Assembly (NCBI RefSeq): GCF_000717025.1
Contig: NZ_JNXG01000002.1
Coordinates: forward strand, 806,001-870,000
Length of the DNA: 64,000 nt
Source of the DNA: Streptomyces atroolivaceus
Lineage (GTDB): Bacteria; Actinomycetota; Actinomycetes; Streptomycetales; Streptomycetaceae
Reading direction: 5' to 3'
Shown in pieces: positions 61,433 to 64,000 of this stretch. The notes beneath the pieces were generated by a model. The model saw only the letters and a list, made by a program, of their open reading frames with translations. It did no database searches and was not told the DNA's origin. Each line of letters opens with the position of its first letter. Position 1 is the first letter of the stretch. The position numbers and the translations under genes are program-made.

Positions 61433-62755
61433 GTGGGACGACACAGTCGAAAAGGCCCCGGGGTCACCCGGCGTGAAACCGGGGCCGCGGCCGGCGCCGG
61501 CGCGGAGCGCGGTACCGGCCGGCGGGGGCGTGACTCCGCCACGCCCCCTTCCAGGGACGGCCACAGCCCGTTCCGCGAGGCCCCACAGGTGCGTGGCGGG
61601 CACCCCGAGCAGCATGAGCCCGGTGGCGGCTGGGGGAGCGGGCCGCAGCCGCAGTACGACAGCCGACGGGACCCGGCGGGCCCGGGCGGCCAGGAGATCT
61701 TCCGCGCCGGGCAGGCCGCCATGGCGCGGCAGCAGGAGGCACAGCAGGAGGCCGGGCGGCGCACGGCGGGTCCGCAGACCGGCAACGCCACCCTGATACC
61801 CGGCCCCCGCAGGGAGTTCCTGGAGGCGTTCGACACGTCGCCCTCGCGCCCCGCACCGCCGGCCCCGCCCGAGGTCACGGACCGGGCCTCCGCGGGCCCC
61901 GACGCGCCCGACGACGTGCCGGACGACAGGAGCGACCGGGGCCGGAAGGGGAGCAGGGGCCGTACGTTCACGGGTATCGCAGCCGCCGCCGTGACCACGG
62001 TGCTCGCGGTCGTGGTGGCCGGGCAGGTGGCTCAGGACGGTGGCGCGGTGGACGGCCCGCAGACCGGGGGCGTCGACCGGCAGGACTCCGAGGACGCCTC
62101 CCGCTCGGTGGACCGGCCGGATCCGCAGGTGCAGCGGCAGGAGGTCAAGCCGCTGTCGTACGCGCAGAAGATGGCCACCGCCTTTCCGCTGGCACCCGAC
62201 CTGAAGGCGTCCGGGACCTTCGAGGCGGTACCGGGGCTGGCGAAGGCACCGGGCAAGGGCCACAAGTACCGCTACCGGATCGATGTCGAGCAGGGACTGG
62301 GCCTCGATTCCGGACTGTTCGCGGAAGCCGTGCAGAAGACGCTGAACGACGACCGCAGCTGGGCGCACAACGGCGCCATGACCTTCGAGCGGATCTCCTC
62401 CGGTGAACCCGACTTCGTCATCACCCTGGCGAGCCCGGGGACCACGGGCGTCTGGTGCGAGAAGTCCGGTCTGGACACCACCGAGGACAACGTCTCCTGC
62501 GATTCCGCCGCCACCGACCGCGTGATGATCAACGCCTACCGGTGGGCGCAGGGTGCCGCCACCTTCGGCCCGGACAAGCTCCTGTCCTACCGTCAGATGC
62601 TGATCAACCACGAGGTGGGCCACCGGCTGGGGCACAACCACGTGAGCTGCCGTACCCCGGGTGCCCTGGCGCCCGTGATGCAGCAGCAGACCAAGACTCT
62701 GGACCTCGACGGCATCAAATGCCGCCCCAACCCCTGGGTCCACCCGGGGAGTTGA
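61433..62755 (+). CDS. DUF3152 membrane-anchored metallopeptidase-like protein
   Basis: A 440-residue protein starting at GTG 61433 (MGRHSRKG). Residues 1-180 are a disordered Gly/Pro/Arg-rich cytoplasmic head; one span lies near 183-203 (FTGIAAAAVTTVLAVVVAGQ). The outside domain ends with the zinc-binding motif HEVGHRLGHNH near residue 400, followed by CRTPGALAPVMQQQTKTL and a second conserved Cys. DUF3152 members are thought to be zinc metallopeptidases of unknown target. In mycobacteria the gene is next to the same TetR gene. Confidence 0.88.
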   Translation: MGRHSRKGPGVTRRETGAAAGAGAERGTGRRGRDSATPPSRDGHSPFREAPQVRGGHPEQHEPGGGWGSGPQPQYDSRRDPAGPGGQEIFRAGQAAMARQQEAQQEAGRRTAGPQTGNATLIPGPRREFLEAFDTSPSRPAPPAPPEVTDRASAGPDAPDDVPDDRSDRGRKGSRGRTFTGIAAAAVTTVLAVVVAGQVAQDGGAVDGPQTGGVDRQDSEDASRSVDRPDPQVQRQEVKPLSYAQKMATAFPLAPDLKASGTFEAVPGLAKAPGKGHKYRYRIDVEQGLGLDSGLFAEAVQKTLNDDRSWAHNGAMTFERISSGEPDFVITLASPGTTGVWCEKSGLDTTEDNVSCDSAATDRVMINAYRWAQGAATFGPDKLLSYRQMLINHEVGHRLGHNHVSCRTPGALAPVMQQQTKTLDLDGIKCRPNPWVHPGS

Positions 62756-62808
62756 GTGACCGGCAGGGCTGGTCGGTCCACATCGTGGGACGGCTGTCTC
62801 GCCGCGCG

Positions 62809-62838
62809 TTGACATCGGGGGGAGAGGTCGTTCATATT
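62809..62838 (+). promoter_or_regulatory. Strong promoter with consensus -35 for a leader peptide unit
   Basis: TTGACA (62809-62814, perfect consensus, rare here), an 18-base spacer and CATATT (62833-62838). The -10 box ends 7 bases before ATG 62846, so the transcript should begin at that codon. Confidence 0.68.
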
Positions 62839-62845
62839 TCTCCGC

Positions 62846-62941
62846 ATGTCACGCAGCCCCGCATTCCCCGAGCGCGCCGCCCTTGAGCTGGCGCTCCTCG
62901 GCGTGGCCGGGCACTGCGTAGCCGACGTTCTCTGTCGCTGA
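62846..62941 (+). CDS. Leader peptide of 31 residues, probable cysteine-sensing attenuator
   Basis: The frame reads MSRSPAFPERAALELALLGV, then AGHCVADVLCR, with Cys at positions 24 and 30 just before the stop. There is no ribosome-binding site; the position of the -10 box predicts a leaderless mRNA. Streptomyces carries a class of short Cys-ending leader peptides upstream of sulfur-related genes, and this one has that shape. Several hairpins follow before the binding-protein gene at 63148. Very good candidate, but the length alone would not prove coding. Confidence 0.6.
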   Translation: MSRSPAFPERAALELALLGVAGHCVADVLCR

Positions 62942-62975
62942 CGCCTGCTCGAGCGCGCGTCGGCCCCCCCCCGAA

Positions 62976-63086
62976 GAGCCCTGTTTCCGGGCTCCTCGGC
63001 TCCTTCCTCCGCCGCGCCCGGGCGTATTCCGTCCGCGGGCGCGGCATTTCGGTACCCGGCCCCCTTCCCCGTCACGGGGCGGGGCC
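62976..63086 (+). promoter_or_regulatory. Structured leader with three hairpins upstream of the binding-protein gene
   Basis: Hairpin 1 (62971-62999): CCGA and GAGCCC pair with GGGCTC and TCGG across an internal mismatch. Hairpin 2 (63011-63045): GCCGCGCCCG pairs perfectly with its complement across 15 bases. Hairpin 3 (63058-63086): GGCCCC with GGGGCC, plus an inner CCCCGT/ACGGGG. They lie between the leader-peptide stop and the start at 63148. Ribosome stalling at Cys codons could change which hairpin forms. Confidence 0.55.
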
Positions 63087-63147
63087 CGCTGCGCCGCACG
63101 GACATGTCTCCCGCTTCTGCCGCAGCACACCGAGAGGTCATCTTCCG

Positions 63148-64000
63148 ATGAGTCAGCCGTCCGTCATACCGCGCCGCGTGGCAACCACAGCCGCCGTCAT
63201 TCTCGTCCTGGTCGCCGGCCTCGCGGGCTGCGCAGGCCCCCGGAGCGACGACGGCGGGGGAAGCGGCGGCGGCTCCGGCGCTTCGGGCAAGCCGCGGAAG
63301 GGCGGCACGCTCACGGTGCTCAACAGCAACCCGCAGGAGGACTTCGACCCGGCGCGGCTCTACACCTCCGGCGGAGGCAACGTCCCCTCCCTGGTCTTCC
63401 GTACGCTCACCACCCGCAACCGCGAGGACGGCGCGGCGGGCGCCCAGGTCGTCCCCGACCTGGCCACGAGCCTGGGCACGCCCAGCAAGAACGCCACCGT
63501 CTGGACGTACACGCTCAAGGACGGGCTGAAGTACGAGGACGGCACCGCGATCACCAGCGCGGACATCAAGTACGGCATCGAGCGCTCCTTCGCCGCCGAA
63601 CTGTCCGGCGGCGCGCCCTACCTGCGTGACTGGCTGATCGGCGGGGCCGACTACCAGGGCCCCTACAAGGACAAGAAGGGCCTCGACTCGATCGAGGTGC
63701 CGGACGACAGGACCATCGTCTTCCACCTGAACAAGCCCGAGGGCGAATTCCCGTTCCTCGCCACCCAGACCCAGACCACCCCGGTGCCGCGGGCCAAGGA
63801 CACGGGCACCACGTACGAGGAGCACCCCGTCTCCTCGGGTCCGTACAAGGTCGTCTCGAACGAGAACGACGGCGAGCGGCTCGTCCTGGAGCGCAACCCG
63901 CACTGGTCGGCGAAGACCGACGAGGAGCGCAAGGCCTACCCGGACAGGATCGACGTACGCTCCGGCCTGGACTCCGCCGTCATCAACCAGCGGCTCTCCG
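63148..64000 (+). CDS. Peptide-type ABC transporter substrate-binding lipoprotein, cut by the window end
   Basis: At least 284 residues, open to the right edge. The head MSQPSVIPRRVATTAAVILV, then the lipobox LAGC, gives lipidation; a Gly/Ser-rich linker follows. The SBP_bac_5 domain begins with GGTLTVLNSNPQEDFDPARLYTSGG and includes VWTYTLKDGLKYEDGTAITS and SSGPYKVVSNENDGE. CGAGAGGTC lies upstream of the ATG. Ligand unknown. It differs from the binding proteins at 5533 and 11500. A leader-peptide unit precedes it, suggesting control by amino-acid or sulfur supply. Partner genes are probably beyond the window. Confidence 0.92.
   Translation, partial: MSQPSVIPRRVATTAAVILVLVAGLAGCAGPRSDDGGGSGGGSGASGKPRKGGTLTVLNSNPQEDFDPARLYTSGGGNVPSLVFRTLTTRNREDGAAGAQVVPDLATSLGTPSKNATVWTYTLKDGLKYEDGTAITSADIKYGIERSFAAELSGGAPYLRDWLIGGADYQGPYKDKKGLDSIEVPDDRTIVFHLNKPEGEFPFLATQTQTTPVPRAKDTGTTYEEHPVSSGPYKVVSNENDGERLVLERNPHWSAKTDEERKAYPDRIDVRSGLDSAVINQRLS

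Overview
The window is chromosomal DNA of a high-GC actinomycete, almost certainly a Streptomyces. Third codon positions are nearly all G or C, many genes start with GTG or overlap by 4-11 bases, terminators are long GC-rich hairpins without a T tract, and the gene set (mycothiol MshB, DUF3117, DUF3107, DUF3152, DUF6113, two BldK-type peptide importers) is typical of that genus. Species cannot be fixed from the sequence alone. No RNA gene, insertion sequence, phage or CRISPR array was seen.

Layout. 1-5200: the tail of an acetylxylan-esterase-type hydrolase, a solitary peptide-binding lipoprotein with a Lys/Glu-rich insert, and typA. 5189-17345: two complete five-gene oligopeptide ABC importers in tandem (binding lipoprotein, two permeases, two ATPases), each with a strong hairpin between the lipoprotein gene and the first permease. 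17549-30900: a frameshifted membrane-protein gene, an S9 peptidase, a 64-aa membrane peptide, mshB with a DUF6113 gene, a proline-rich peptidoglycan-binding-type protein, a decayed secreted-protein pseudogene, then SirB1-like, GNAT, fdxA, dapC and two exported or membrane-anchored proteins. 30962-48130: a long actinobacterial block with dapE, a LOG-family gene, a FolP2-like gene, a DivIVA-domain gene, DNA-3-methyladenine glycosylase I, DUF3117, an O-methyltransferase, an ECF sigma factor with its zinc-finger anti-sigma factor, an HtrA-type protease, tatB, mrp, DUF1003, an MgtE-N/CBS protein and corA. From memory this resembles the Mycobacterium tuberculosis Rv1202-Rv1239c order. 48541-54284: SUFU-domain, MFS exporter, DUF6758-like, PHP, MarC, a tiny 50-aa gene and an NYN-domain gene. 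54324-62755: two alpha/beta hydrolases, a DEAD-box helicase, a ferritin-like protein, DUF3107, a TetR regulator and a DUF3152 protein, resembling Rv3207c-Rv3211. The window ends inside another peptide-binding lipoprotein gene preceded by a small leader peptide.

How the parts work together. The tandem importers probably supply peptides; in Streptomyces the homologous BldK system links peptide import to aerial growth. The sigma, anti-sigma, HtrA and tatB genes form an envelope-stress and export unit with a candidate self-recognised promoter upstream. dapC and dapE serve lysine and diaminopimelate synthesis, and mshB serves mycothiol synthesis.

The most interesting signals are small. (1) A 31-aa Cys-containing leader peptide appears to be read from a leaderless transcript behind a consensus TTGACA promoter, with three hairpins before the binding-protein gene. 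(2) The DEAD-box helicase has no ATG, GTG or TTG before its Q motif and appears to start at CTG, which overlaps the stop of an upstream ORF as CTGA. (3) A 50-aa gene is divergent from the NYN gene. (4) A short ORF overlaps the DUF3117 start. (5) At least eight genes carry a -10-like box six or seven bases before the start codon, the hallmark of leaderless mRNAs. Two genes (17549-18615 and 24926-25545) are broken.
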